DNA of 64,000 nt from Flavobacteriales bacterium (GTDB lineage Bacteria > Bacteroidota > Bacteroidia > Flavobacteriales_F > PHOS-HE28): contig JADJTW010000005.1 in the NCBI GenBank assembly GCA_016710965.1, positions 1 through 64,000 of the forward strand, read 5' to 3'. Position 1 is the stretch's first letter; the number at the start of each line of letters is the position of its first letter. Position numbers and translations under genes: made by a program. This document shows positions 52,703 through 61,760 of the stretch, one piece after another. The notes beneath the pieces were generated by a model. It was not told the DNA's origin. It saw only the letters and a program-made list of their open reading frames with translations, and searched no databases.

Positions 52703-53878
52703 ATGCCCCAAGCCCGCATATACATCATCGATACGCATGACCGCGTGCGCAATGGCCATCCGTGGGTCTTCGGCACGCAAGTGAGCAAGGAGGAAGGCAA
52801 CTACCAGCCCGGCGACATCGTGCAGGTCTATGATGCGAAGCACCGTCCGCTCGGCCAGGGCTACATCAATCCGAAGAGCATGATCCGTGTGCGGCTGCTC
52901 ACACCGCATGTGCAGGAGCGGGTGAACAGCGCGTTCATCGAAGCGCGCATCGAGCGGGCCTGGCAGCACCGGCTGCGCATGGGCTACACCGGCAGTTGCC
53001 GCGTGGTCTTCGGCGAAAGCGATGATCTGCCCGGCCTTGTCGTGGACAAGTTCAATGAGGTCCTCAGCGTGCAATTCCTCACTCTCGGCATGGAGAGGTG
53101 GAAGGATGTTGTGATCGCGGCGCTGGAGCGCTTCGTGAAGCCGACCGGCATCTACCTGCGCAACGATGTGCCCATCAGGGAGAAGGAGGGCCTGCCATTG
53201 GAGAAAGGCTTTGCGGGCAAACCCTTCAGCACCGACTTGGTGATCGAGGACGGCGATGGGGTGCGCATGCACGTCGATGTCGCAGGAGGCCAGAAGACCG
53301 GGCACTTCCTCGACCAGGCGCTCAACCACACGGCCATCCAACGGATCGCACGCGACCGGCAGGTGCTCGATTGCTTCACGCACACCGGTGGCTTCGCCCT
53401 GCACGCGGCGAAGGGAGGCGCCAGGGAGGTGCTGGGGTTGGATATCAGCGAAGAGGCCGTGCGAATGGCCACGAGCAATGCCGAACTGAACGGCTTTGAG
53501 CAATGCACCTTCAAACCCACTAACGTCTTCGACTTCCTTACCGATGCCGACCGCACCGGCAAACGATGGGAGGTGATCATACTGGATCCACCCGCCTTCG
53601 CCAAGAGCAAGGGCGCCCTGGAGAACGCGTATCGCGGCTACAAGGAGATCAATCTGCGCGCGCTGAAGTGCATCCCCGCTGGCGGCTACCTGGTCACCTG
53701 CAGTTGCTCGCAGCACATGTCGCCTGAGCTTTTCCGCAAGATGGTGGCCGAGGCTGCCCGCGATGCAGGCCGACGATTGCGCGAAGTGTACTACGGCACG
53801 CAACCGCCCGACCACCCCATCCTTTGGGGCGTGCCAGAAACGCACTATCTCAAGTGCTTGATGCTCGAAGTGCGTTGA
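52703..53878 (+). CDS. RlmI-type class I SAM-dependent 23S rRNA methyltransferase
   Basis: A 391-residue protein. The N-terminal PUA-like domain has RVRNGHPWVFGTQVS and GDIVQVYDAKHRPLGQGY. The methyltransferase core has VLDCFTHTGGFALHAAKGGA (SAM site), LDISEEAVRMATSN and IILDPPAFAKSK, with CSCS near the C-terminus (VTCSCSQHMS) as in RlmI m5C methylases. It probably modifies a 23S rRNA cytosine. It follows the SpoIID-like gene with a short gap and its own promoter box. Confidence 0.9.
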   Translation: MPQARIYIIDTHDRVRNGHPWVFGTQVSKEEGNYQPGDIVQVYDAKHRPLGQGYINPKSMIRVRLLTPHVQERVNSAFIEARIERAWQHRLRMGYTGSCRVVFGESDDLPGLVVDKFNEVLSVQFLTLGMERWKDVVIAALERFVKPTGIYLRNDVPIREKEGLPLEKGFAGKPFSTDLVIEDGDGVRMHVDVAGGQKTGHFLDQALNHTAIQRIARDRQVLDCFTHTGGFALHAAKGGAREVLGLDISEEAVRMATSNAELNGFEQCTFKPTNVFDFLTDADRTGKRWEVIILDPPAFAKSKGALENAYRGYKEINLRALKCIPAGGYLVTCSCSQHMSPELFRKMVAEAARDAGRRLREVYYGTQPPDHPILWGVPETHYLKCLMLEVR

Positions 53879-53884
53879 TGGCCT

Positions 53885-54094
53885 TCAGCCGATCTGCAAG
53901 GACTGCAGCTCGGGCGTGAAGAGCATCTCTGGCGCATGCTTCCTCCGAGGCAGCAGGCCTGCGAGCAAGCCCACCGGCCCCAGTGCGAGGCCCGCCAAGT
54001 ACCACGGCATAACATCGTATCCCCTATTGCCGGCAAGGAAGGCGGTGAGCGGCGCGAAGATGAAGGCGCAGGACAGGATGATGGCGAGCAGCAT
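53885..54094 (-). CDS. Small membrane protein of unknown function
   Basis: A 69-residue protein with two membrane segments (MLLAIILSCAFIFAPLTAFLA and WYLAGLALGPVGLLAGLLP) and a basic loop (RRKHA). It has no recognised family. It converges with the methyltransferase gene six bases away, and is divergent from the KdnB-like gene. Confidence 0.5.
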   Translation of the reverse strand: MLLAIILSCAFIFAPLTAFLAGNRGYDVMPWYLAGLALGPVGLLAGLLPRRKHAPEMLFTPELQSLQIG

Positions 54095-54261
54095 GGCGGT
54101 GGCTTTCGTAGGGTGAACCTAATGTCATGAAACTGGTTCCTGGCCGATAAATAGACCATTTGAAGGCTGCTGTCGATGAAGATGGGATCGACCGGGACGG
54201 GCAGAACGGGTACGTAGCCGGTGCGCCCGTTGTCATCGCGCACGCCTTTCCTTTGCCGCCC

Positions 54262-55344
54262 ATGGACCTCTTCCGCAACTTCAAGTCCGTTACCAAGACC
54301 TGCTATGGCCGTGGCAGCTTCGGCAAGCTCGGCGAGATCCTGGAGCCGCATCGCTCAGCGAACAAGGGCTTCATGGTCTTCCTCGTCGATCACTATTTCG
54401 AGGGCAAGGCGGATTTCATCGCGTGCATTCCCAAGCAGGCAGCTGACGAGATCATCTTCTGCAGCACCGCGAAAGAGCCGTCCACCAAGCAGATCGACGG
54501 GTTGCGTGACGATATCCTGGCGCGCCGTGGCCTGCCCGCTGGCATGGTCGGCATCGGCGGCGGCAATGTGATGGACGTGGCGAAGGCACTTTCGTTGATG
54601 TTCACGAATGAGGGCAGCAGTGTGCAGTACCAGGGCTTGAACCTGATCAAGAAGCCCGGCATCTACCACTGCGGCGTGCCCACCATCAGCGGCACGGGCG
54701 CCGAAGTAAGCATGACCGCCGTGCTCACGGGACCGGTGAAGAAGCTCGGCCTCAAATGCGATTGGACGGTCTTCGATCAGATCGTGCTCGACCCGGACCT
54801 CATCGCCTCTGTACCGCGAGACCAGTGGTTCTACACCGGCATGGATACCTACATCCATAGCGTGGAGGCCATCACCGGCACCAAGAAGAACACCTTCGCA
54901 GAAGCCTATAGTGAGAAGGCCTTGGGAATGTGCCGAGAGGTCTTCCTCAAGCGCGAGCGCAGCGATCCCAAGAGCGACGAGTTCCTCATGGTGGCCAGCT
55001 ACATGGGCGGCCTCAGCCTCACCTACAGCGAAGTGGGCGTGTGCCACGCGCTCAGCTACGGCTTGGGCAAAGTGCTGGAACTCCATCATTGCATCGCGAA
55101 CTGCATCGCATTCGACAAGCTGGAGGATGTCTATGGCGACTACGTGCAGGAATTCAAGGGCATGGTGAAGCACTTGCAGGTGAACATCCCGCAGGGCTTG
55201 GCGAAGGATTGGAGCGAAAGCACCATCGATGCCATGGCGGAAGTGGCTTACAACCTGCCTCACATGTGGGACCATGCCTTCGGACCCGATTGGCAGAAGG
55301 TGCTCGACCGCGAGCGGATCAAAGGCTGGTACCGAAGGATGTGA
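54262..55344 (+). CDS. Iron-containing alcohol dehydrogenase family, KdnB-like 3-deoxy-octulosonate 8-oxidase
   Basis: A 360-residue protein with the family's GxGGGNxxDxAK motif (GIGGGNVMDVAKALS) and PTISGTGAEVSMTAVL. Metal ligands are in MDTYIHSVE and CHALSYGLGKVLELHHCIAN. The start FRNFKSVTKTCYGRGSF and overall length resemble KdnB. KdnB oxidises the 8-hydroxyl of Kdo as the first step to 8-amino-Kdo in lipopolysaccharide cores. The partner aminotransferase (KdnA) is not in the window. If KdnB is wrong, another polyol or aldehyde dehydrogenase of the family is likely. Confidence 0.72.
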   Translation: MDLFRNFKSVTKTCYGRGSFGKLGEILEPHRSANKGFMVFLVDHYFEGKADFIACIPKQAADEIIFCSTAKEPSTKQIDGLRDDILARRGLPAGMVGIGGGNVMDVAKALSLMFTNEGSSVQYQGLNLIKKPGIYHCGVPTISGTGAEVSMTAVLTGPVKKLGLKCDWTVFDQIVLDPDLIASVPRDQWFYTGMDTYIHSVEAITGTKKNTFAEAYSEKALGMCREVFLKRERSDPKSDEFLMVASYMGGLSLTYSEVGVCHALSYGLGKVLELHHCIANCIAFDKLEDVYGDYVQEFKGMVKHLQVNIPQGLAKDWSESTIDAMAEVAYNLPHMWDHAFGPDWQKVLDRERIKGWYRRM

Positions 55345-55480
55345 GCGTAGCGCAGGACCCGACCGTTCGGAACATCTTCACCGATCGCGCACTGGTTGCG
55401 CTATAGCATTCGCGTAGCTTTCGTCCTGCCGATCATCTTGTGCGTCACAGGATGCCTTGCTCACTTACCTAGGCGCTCTG

Positions 55481-57109
55481 ATGCAACGCACCATGAAACC
55501 AAGAAGGCGAAGGCGAATCATCTGGCTTATCAGTTCGCTCCTATTGCTGGTGGTGGCGGTCCTGGTGGCCGTTCCCTGGCTGGAGCACGCTGTGCTCGAG
55601 CGCACGGAAAGGATCCTCAGAAGGGCCTGCGGCTACAGCAGCAGCGTCAGCTTCGCAAGCGTGGAGATCCACCCGTTGCGCGGCGATGTCAAATGGACCG
55701 ACCTGCGCATTGCACAGCCCGAGGCGGACCCGGATACAGCGCTGGGCGACCGCGCCATGCGCGTGAGCGGTGCCGTGGAGGAGATCGCCATACAGGGCCT
55801 CTCCATCTGGCGCTTGCTCTTCGCGGAGAGTATGTCCATGCGCACCATCACCATCATCCACCCGGATATCGAGGTGATCCTCATGAACGATTCCACCGCC
55901 AAAGAGCAGGGCGGGACAGTGGAGCTTTCTTCGTTGGATGCGGATCGCGTGGTCATCGAGGGCGCTGTGTTCCGCATGCACCGCACAGGCGATAGTCTGG
56001 AATTGCGTGTGGATACCCTCGGCTTGCACCTTTCAGGATTGCGCGCCAGATGGGGTGAGGAAGCGCCTTTCAATGTGCTATTCGATTCCGTTGCTGCCGC
56101 TGTGCGTGGACTGCGTGCCACGCTTCCGCCTTTGTACGACCTCCGCATAGCCGCCCTCGATCTCGACGAAGGTGGAACCGCATTCCGAGCCACCGATGCA
56201 ACGATACGTCCGCGGAGAGGGCCCCAGCAGTACGACCGCACGATCCACTTCGAAACGGACCTGTTCGATGCTCACCTCGATACCGCAGCGGTGACCGGTC
56301 TCGATCTGCTTGCATTGATCAATGAGCGGACGGTGAGCATGTCCGGCATGCGCATCGCTGGCGTGGACCTCGATGTCTATCGCGATAAGACCATGCCCGA
56401 CCCGCCTTTCAAGGAGAAGGCGCTGCCTGCCCGACTGCTTCGCGAATTACCGATGCCGGTGCGTGTCGACAGCCTCGTGCTGGACCGATGGACCGTCCAC
56501 TACAGCGAGAAGAATACGCTGACGCCCGATTTCGGCGAAGTCCGTTTCAACGAGATCCATGCAATGGTCACCGGGATCAATACCCTGCACCCTGAGGCGG
56601 GCGACACTATGGCGGTCATGGCCACCGGGCGCGGATATGATCGAGCGGCAGTCACGCTGCAGTTGCGGACAGTGATCTCCGACCCCAGCGATCGTTTCAC
56701 CGCTGCTGCGACGATCAAGGGCATTCGCTTCGATGTGTTCGATCGCATGACCGCCGATCTCCTCCTTGTGCGCTCCACCTCAGGCACCATCGGCGGTGTG
56801 GACATGTCCATGAGCGCGAACAACGACCGGGCAAGAGGTCGTGTTGATATGGAGTACGATAACCTCAAGATCGAACTGCTCAAGCGCGACCTTTCCGGTG
56901 AACGAAGGCGCTTCCTCTCCGGCTTGGTCCACATGGTCGTGCACAAGCGGAATCTCAGGTCCGACCCGGAATTCCGCCACGGCGATTTCACGGTCGAACG
57001 TCGCAAGGACCGCTCGATCTTCAACTACTTGTGGTCAGGCCTTCGCGAGGGAATGGTGGCCACCGTGCTGCCCGAAGTGGTGGCAGACATTCGCAAGAGC
57101 GGCAAGTAA
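55481..57109 (+). CDS. AsmA-like single-pass membrane protein
   Basis: A 542-residue protein. A basic start (MQRTMKPRRRRR) is followed by one membrane segment (IIWLISSLLLLVVAVLVAVPWL), then a long periplasmic, strand-rich body with repeated VDSLVLDR-like and VSGAVEEIAIQGLSIW-like segments. This recalls AsmA/TamB/DUF748-type proteins that bridge the envelope and move lipids. It ends in a basic Tyr/Trp stretch. The resemblance is by pattern only. A second ATG at 55493 is possible. Confidence 0.6.
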   Translation: MQRTMKPRRRRRIIWLISSLLLLVVAVLVAVPWLEHAVLERTERILRRACGYSSSVSFASVEIHPLRGDVKWTDLRIAQPEADPDTALGDRAMRVSGAVEEIAIQGLSIWRLLFAESMSMRTITIIHPDIEVILMNDSTAKEQGGTVELSSLDADRVVIEGAVFRMHRTGDSLELRVDTLGLHLSGLRARWGEEAPFNVLFDSVAAAVRGLRATLPPLYDLRIAALDLDEGGTAFRATDATIRPRRGPQQYDRTIHFETDLFDAHLDTAAVTGLDLLALINERTVSMSGMRIAGVDLDVYRDKTMPDPPFKEKALPARLLRELPMPVRVDSLVLDRWTVHYSEKNTLTPDFGEVRFNEIHAMVTGINTLHPEAGDTMAVMATGRGYDRAAVTLQLRTVISDPSDRFTAAATIKGIRFDVFDRMTADLLLVRSTSGTIGGVDMSMSANNDRARGRVDMEYDNLKIELLKRDLSGERRRFLSGLVHMVVHKRNLRSDPEFRHGDFTVERRKDRSIFNYLWSGLREGMVATVLPEVVADIRKSGK

Positions 57110-57122
57110 GCGCCACCGGTGC

Positions 57123-58211
57123 TCAAGGGGGTGGTCCGGCGGGAGGGGCCAGTTTCTTCCGGAACCAGCCGATGCGACGGTCGGCCGCAGGCAGGCGTTG
57201 ATCGAACCGCCTCACCAGATTGAGGCGGATATTCCCCACTGCCCAGCGCACGTTGTTCTGGCTTGCTTGCAAATAGCCGATGTTCTCCTGGTTGATGGAC
57301 AAGACCACCTGGGTCCTGCGACTGTTGTAACCGGCACCTGCGCGGTACTGGCCATGCCAACCGGGGCCGGTCGCTGTGAAGCGCTGTTCGCCCGAGTCCG
57401 TATTGGAGAAGATGCGCTGAAGGCTTGCACCCGCGCCCACCGCAACGGATACCGTGGCGAACCAATGGTCCTTGTACACGAAAGTGTGCGCATAGCCGCC
57501 CATCGGCCCCAGGTCCATGAACCGAGCTTTGTGCATGAGCAAGGCCGGATCGAATTGCGCGCTCAACCGGCTGGGGACGAGCGACGAATCCGCGCGCAGT
57601 TCATAGTAGGTGAGGTAGCCGCCGAACAGGAAGGTCCCCTGGCTGCGATGCTGCCACGCGTCCTTGCTGAAGGTGGCGCGGTAGCTGAATCGCCGATGGT
57701 TCAGGATGCGCATGCTGCTTCCCCCGAGGTTGAACTCCACGAGGTCCGCGCGGTACGGCCGTTCGGTTTCCTGCTGCCAGCCTGTTTCCAAGAGGCTGTG
57801 CGACGGGATATAGTAACCGCCGAAGACCTGCAGGAACAGGTTCGTTGCCCAACGTTGCGTGTGGATGTTCGCCTGCGCATCGAAGTACCTCGTCCGCCCT
57901 CGCACAGCATCGTCATTGTTCACGAACGGAATGCCGAAGCCGATGTTGAGCGTGAGGGCGCGATAGCTCGCACCCAGGCCCATGTTGATCTTGTTGTTCG
58001 GCCGGTACACCAGGTCCGTGGATGAAGCGCTGGCGATCGTTACGGCGTTGTACTTGGTGCTCAAGTAGAAGCGGGTGGTCAATCGGTGCGTGTAATCATG
58101 CACATAGGATGTATCGTATGCCGTGGGAACGCGCCTTCCCTGAGCGCTGGCCACCAGGCAGAGCAACAAGGCCGGTACTAGTGCGAGACTGGAGAGCTTG
58201 GGGAGTTCCAC
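57123..58211 (-). CDS. DUF4421 outer-membrane beta-barrel protein
   Basis: A 362-residue protein with a GTG start and signal peptide (LSSLALVPALLLCLVASAQG). DUF4421 features are YDTSYVHDYTHRLTTRFYLSTKYN, YRPNNKINMGLGASYRALTLNIGF and a series of amphipathic strands. These proteins are predicted outer-membrane barrels found in Bacteroidota. Their cargo is unknown. The Pro-rich tail (KKLAPPAGPPP) is a little long for a barrel. A TACTTTTC box 7 bases upstream supports the GTG. Confidence 0.82.
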   Translation of the reverse strand: MELPKLSSLALVPALLLCLVASAQGRRVPTAYDTSYVHDYTHRLTTRFYLSTKYNAVTIASASSTDLVYRPNNKINMGLGASYRALTLNIGFGIPFVNNDDAVRGRTRYFDAQANIHTQRWATNLFLQVFGGYYIPSHSLLETGWQQETERPYRADLVEFNLGGSSMRILNHRRFSYRATFSKDAWQHRSQGTFLFGGYLTYYELRADSSLVPSRLSAQFDPALLMHKARFMDLGPMGGYAHTFVYKDHWFATVSVAVGAGASLQRIFSNTDSGEQRFTATGPGWHGQYRAGAGYNSRRTQVVLSINQENIGYLQASQNNVRWAVGNIRLNLVRRFDQRLPAADRRIGWFRKKLAPPAGPPP

Positions 58212-58218
58212 GTATCAG

Positions 58219-58226
58219 GAAAAGTA
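58219..58226 (-). promoter_or_regulatory. -7-like box TACTTTTC, 7 bases from the DUF4421 start
   Basis: One mismatch from TAnnTTTG; its position fits a leaderless transcript beginning at the GTG. Confidence 0.35.
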
Positions 58227-58311
58227 GCCGAAGAGGCGGAGGAGGTTCCGCATTGACCATGCCATGCCGAGGGCGCGATCGATCCCGATCGCGATGCAAG
58301 CACCAATGCCA

Positions 58312-58659
58312 TCAGCCTTCACCGAGGAATCCACCGTCCACCACAAGCAGCTTTGCCGAACGAACGGTGCGTGAACGATGAGAGCTGAGCCCGTCGCTCA
58401 CGTGGTACGACATCGCGGCCTGCAGCACGTTCGTTGTTCCATCCTCGTGCTCATTGATCAGCTCCCCGTCGAGCACGAAGACCAAGTGGCCCAGCGAGCA
58501 CCAGTGGTCGGCGAGATAGTTGGCCGAGTATTCGATCATGCGTATGCGGAGGCTGCCATGCTGCACCGTTCGCATCGCGGCGGTGCCCGTGGCGCCGTTC
58601 ACTACAGTGGCGGTTAGATGCGACCAGTCGATGGTCTCGAACGGGATGGAGAGCTTCAT
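58312..58659 (-). CDS. DHCW-motif cupin fold protein
   Basis: A 115-residue cupin with the family signature YSANYLADHWCSLGHLVFVLDGEL, where the DHWC stretch gives the name. It is short and has no secretion signal. Some members may bind a metal through the two His. Its substrate is unknown. It is a single gene, with a TATGTTCG box 19 bases upstream. Confidence 0.75.
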   Translation of the reverse strand: MKLSIPFETIDWSHLTATVVNGATGTAAMRTVQHGSLRIRMIEYSANYLADHWCSLGHLVFVLDGELINEHEDGTTNVLQAAMSYHVSDGLSSHRSRTVRSAKLLVVDGGFLGEG

Positions 58660-58730
58660 GGTCGCATGGGCTTTAGGCCGAACATACAGAGTGTTAACGT
58701 GCGTGATGCACGCGATCGGCTCTCTTCCGA

Positions 58731-59864
58731 TCAGCGGGCTGCAGGGTCGAAATCGGCCAGCCTCAGCGCCGTCCGCTTGGCAGCGCGTTCCAGCAACTGC
58801 GCGCGAGGAGCGCCGCGTGCGATCTCCTGCTTGTGTACGCGCACGATCTCGGCCATGTGTACGCGCCCGCTTTCCGCATCGATCAATTGCACCTGCACCT
58901 CAATCTCCTTGCGCAGCACATCATCGTAACGCAGGATCTTGCCGGTGAGCACGAAACGCGCGCCCATGAGCTTGCCCGCCTCGGCCACGTAGCGGTCGTC
59001 GTACACACCGCTCATCTGGCGCTGCTGCTCAGCCAGCAACTGGTCGGTATTGTCGCGATCCACCAGCATGATCAAGGGGTCACGCAATTCCAGGAGTTCC
59101 GCCTTCACGTTGGCGGCGAACTGCGCATCCAGCTGCCCGCTGATGGTCTGTTTATCCAGATTGACGAGCATGAGCGAACGGTTCACTAGGGGCACGTAGG
59201 CCACGGAGTAGGCCGCCTTTTCCTTGCAGGCGTTCAGCCGGATCATGCAGTCCTTGTGCGCGGGATCCTGCTTCGATACCTGATCGAACTTCCTGAAGGC
59301 CTCGCGCCAGAGGCCCAGCTCCTGCGCTCGCACCGCTTCGCGGTACACGGGTTCCAGGCGCGCAAGCTTCGCCAGATGCTCGGCATCACGCCTGTTCGGG
59401 GCGAGCCGTATGCATTGCATGGCTCGCTCCTCGGCTTCTGAGAAGCGGTCTTCGCGGAAGGCGGATTCCGCAGATGCGAACAAGCGGTCCGCTTCGTAGC
59501 TCACGGCCTCGGCACGCTTGCCGTCGAGCGACGGGTCCCATTGCAGCTCAAATCCCTTGCGTGCCATTGCGTCCTTGTGGTCCATGGCACGCCGACGCTC
59601 CTGATCACCGGTCGCCAGGTCGTGCAGCAGATAGGCGGCCGACACCCGATCGATCATCCGGTCCAGCAGCGCTTGCGCCGTCCGCTGCATGCCCGCATGC
59701 GCTTCCACCGATTTGTGTTTGCGGGTGTATGTGTCGGCGTAGATCGCATAGGCTTCCTGGTGCATCGCTTCGCGCTCGTAGGTGGCGGCGCGTTCGATCT
59801 GCTTGCGTGTCGAAACGCACGCGGTGAGCGCGGTAAGCAGGACAGGGAAGAGCAGGAGTCGCAT
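58731..59864 (-). CDS. CsgG-like/TPR lipoprotein
   Basis: A 377-residue protein with a lipoprotein signal (LLTALTAC, Cys 16). The N-terminal 180 residues are TPR-like helices (AYAIYADTYTRKHKSVEAHAG, then FSEAEERAMQCIRLAPNRRD). The C-terminal part is CsgG-like: SLMLVNLDKQTISGQLDAQFAANVKAELLE and GARFVLTGKILRYDDVLRKEIEVQVQLIDAESGRV. It is probably a periplasmic-facing outer-membrane lipoprotein in secretion or assembly. It is divergent from the ABC transporter. Confidence 0.72.
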   Translation of the reverse strand: MRLLLFPVLLTALTACVSTRKQIERAATYEREAMHQEAYAIYADTYTRKHKSVEAHAGMQRTAQALLDRMIDRVSAAYLLHDLATGDQERRRAMDHKDAMARKGFELQWDPSLDGKRAEAVSYEADRLFASAESAFREDRFSEAEERAMQCIRLAPNRRDAEHLAKLARLEPVYREAVRAQELGLWREAFRKFDQVSKQDPAHKDCMIRLNACKEKAAYSVAYVPLVNRSLMLVNLDKQTISGQLDAQFAANVKAELLELRDPLIMLVDRDNTDQLLAEQQRQMSGVYDDRYVAEAGKLMGARFVLTGKILRYDDVLRKEIEVQVQLIDAESGRVHMAEIVRVHKQEIARGAPRAQLLERAAKRTALRLADFDPAAR

Positions 59865-59913
59865 GGCGGGGATGGGCGGCGCAAATTACCAGTCAAGCCC
59901 TGTGCCGCTCGCG

Positions 59914-59921
59914 TATGTTTG
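59914..59921 (+). promoter_or_regulatory. Bacteroidota -7 box (TATGTTTG), 4 bases from the ABC permease start
   Basis: Exact TAnnTTTG, four bases before the ATG. A leaderless transcript is implied. No clear -33 TTG was seen. Confidence 0.45.
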
Positions 59922-59925
59922 CCCG

Positions 59926-60945
59926 ATGCGATCCCGCTCGGCGTGGCCCTTCGCGTTGCTGGCGGTGCTGGTGCTGCTTCTCTTCGCATTGCAGCTCTTC
60001 GTCGGGTCCATCCCGATACCTGCTTCGACCATCGTTCGCTCGCTCTTCCAGCTATCGACCGTCGACCCCGGTGATTCTTCGATCGTCTTGGGGATCCGCC
60101 TTCCGCAAGCGATCACTGCGCTGCTGGCGGGCTCGGGCCTGGCTGCCTGCGGGCTCTTGATGCAGACCCTATTCCGCAACCCGCTCGCGGGGCCCAGCGT
60201 GCTGGGGATCAGTTCGGGCGCAAGCCTTGGCGTTGCCGTGGTGCTCCTGGCGCAGCCGCTTTGGGCCGTGCTGCCGCTTCCTTCTGATGCCGTGCTGGTA
60301 CTGGCCGCGCTGGCAGGCGCCATGGGCGTGCTAGTGCTCATCATCCTGGCCGACCGACGCGTCGGCGATGGCATCACCTTGCTGATCGTGGGACTGCTCG
60401 TCGGTTATCTGTGCTCCGCCGTCATCGACATCCTGCAAGCCCGCACCAGCGCGACTGCCCTCAAGGGCTACGTCCTCTGGGGCATGGGCTCGTTCGGTGG
60501 TGTGGCCAATGAGCGGCTCCTGTGGCTTGCAATGCCGGTGCTCATCGGTCTTGTCCTTGCCATTCTCTCCATAAAACCGCTCAATGCCTTGCTGCTCGGC
60601 GACGATCTCGCCACCTCGTTGGGCACGCCTGTCCGCTCAGCCCGGCGCCGCCTCATGTGGACCACCGGCATCATGGCGGGGACGATCACCGCATTCTGCG
60701 GACCTATCGCCTTCATCGGTTTGGTTACACCGCACGTGGCGCGCGCCCTGCTGCGCACCAGTGACCATGCGCGGCTGTTGCCAGCAACCATCCTCTGCGG
60801 GGCAGCCATGGCCCTGGGCTGCGACCTGCTCGCTCGTGCATTCGGTGGCACCAGCGTGCCATTGAACGCGGTCACTTCATTGCTGGGCGCGCCCGTGGTG
60901 GCCTGGGTGCTCTTCAGCGGCAAGCGATGGGCACGATCGGCATGA
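59926..60945 (+). CDS. FecCD/BtuC family ABC transporter permease
   Basis: A 339-residue protein with about nine or ten membrane segments and family motifs: RLPQAITALLAGSGLAACGLLMQTLFRNPLAGPSVLGISSGA (split here by length limits; the RLPR-like start and NPLAxPxxLGxxxGA are the markers) and GTITAFCGPIAFIGLVTPHVAR. It imports iron-siderophore, heme or cobalamin with the following ATPase. No periplasmic binding protein is adjacent. Start chosen at the ATG next to the promoter box; the longer frame would overlap the promoter. Confidence 0.88.
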   Translation: MRSRSAWPFALLAVLVLLLFALQLFVGSIPIPASTIVRSLFQLSTVDPGDSSIVLGIRLPQAITALLAGSGLAACGLLMQTLFRNPLAGPSVLGISSGASLGVAVVLLAQPLWAVLPLPSDAVLVLAALAGAMGVLVLIILADRRVGDGITLLIVGLLVGYLCSAVIDILQARTSATALKGYVLWGMGSFGGVANERLLWLAMPVLIGLVLAILSIKPLNALLLGDDLATSLGTPVRSARRRLMWTTGIMAGTITAFCGPIAFIGLVTPHVARALLRTSDHARLLPATILCGAAMALGCDLLARAFGGTSVPLNAVTSLLGAPVVAWVLFSGKRWARSA

Positions 60946-61712
60946 GCGCACTTCTCCATACCAGTGATCTCTCCATCGGGTACGATGCGAAGACCTTGTT
61001 GCGCAGCGTTTCGTTGAACCTTCAAGCGGGCGAGGTCGCGGCGCTCATCGGCGTAAATGGATCGGGCAAGTCCACGCTGCTGCGGACCATCGCCGGATTG
61101 CAAACACCTCTCGCAGGAAGCGTGCGGGTAGGGGACCGTGACCTGCATGCCATGAGCAGCAGTGAGCGTGCGCGTGCCATCAGCGTGGTGCTTACTGGGA
61201 AGCCGCAAGCCGGATTGCTCGATGTGCGCACGCTGGTTTCCCTAGGCCGACAACCATGGACAGGGCGCTTGGGGCTGCTCACTGAGAAGGACCACGAGCG
61301 CGTTGATGATGCCCTGCGGCGCACCGGCACCATGGATTTCGCGTACCGCAGTTTGCATGAGCTAAGCGATGGCGAAGCGCAGAAGGTGATGATCGCCCGT
61401 GCGCTGGCGCAGGACGCGCCGGTGATGCTGCTCGATGAACCGACGGCTTTCCTCGATCTGGTGAACCGCGTTGCGGTGATGCGGCTGCTTCGCGATATCG
61501 CGCGGTCCTTGCACAGGGCCGTGCTGGTGAGCACCCACGACCTGGCAGGTGCATTGCAACTCTGCGATCGGATCCACTTGGTGCATGATGGGATCCTCTG
61601 GTCCGGAGCGCCCGCGGAATCGATCGCAACAGGCGTGTTCGATCGCGCCTTTGCGGCTCAGGGCCTTCGTTTCGATCCGGTCACCGCCACGTTGGTGGAG
61701 GTGCAGGAATGA
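60942..61712 (+). CDS. ABC transporter ATP-binding protein (FecE/BtuD-like)
   Basis: A 256-residue ATPase. Walker A is GVNGSGKST. The signature is LSDGE instead of the usual LSGGQ. Walker B is VMLLDEPTAFLD and the switch His lies in STHDLAG. ATG overlaps the permease stop (ATGA). It supplies energy for the FecCD-type transporter. An alternative ATG at 60927 adds five residues. Confidence 0.9.
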   Translation: MSALLHTSDLSIGYDAKTLLRSVSLNLQAGEVAALIGVNGSGKSTLLRTIAGLQTPLAGSVRVGDRDLHAMSSSERARAISVVLTGKPQAGLLDVRTLVSLGRQPWTGRLGLLTEKDHERVDDALRRTGTMDFAYRSLHELSDGEAQKVMIARALAQDAPVMLLDEPTAFLDLVNRVAVMRLLRDIARSLHRAVLVSTHDLAGALQLCDRIHLVHDGILWSGAPAESIATGVFDRAFAAQGLRFDPVTATLVEVQE

Positions 61713-61742
61713 CGAAGCCCCTCCGGAACCGGAAGGGCTTCG
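61713..61742. terminator. 14-bp hairpin with one mismatch between convergent genes
   Basis: CGAAGCCCCTCCGG pairs with CCGGAAGGGCTTCG (one C-A mismatch) around AA, just after the ABC ATPase stop and before the mscL stop. No U tract is obvious. Confidence 0.65.
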
Positions 61743-61760
61743 CCTCGGAACGTTCGATCG

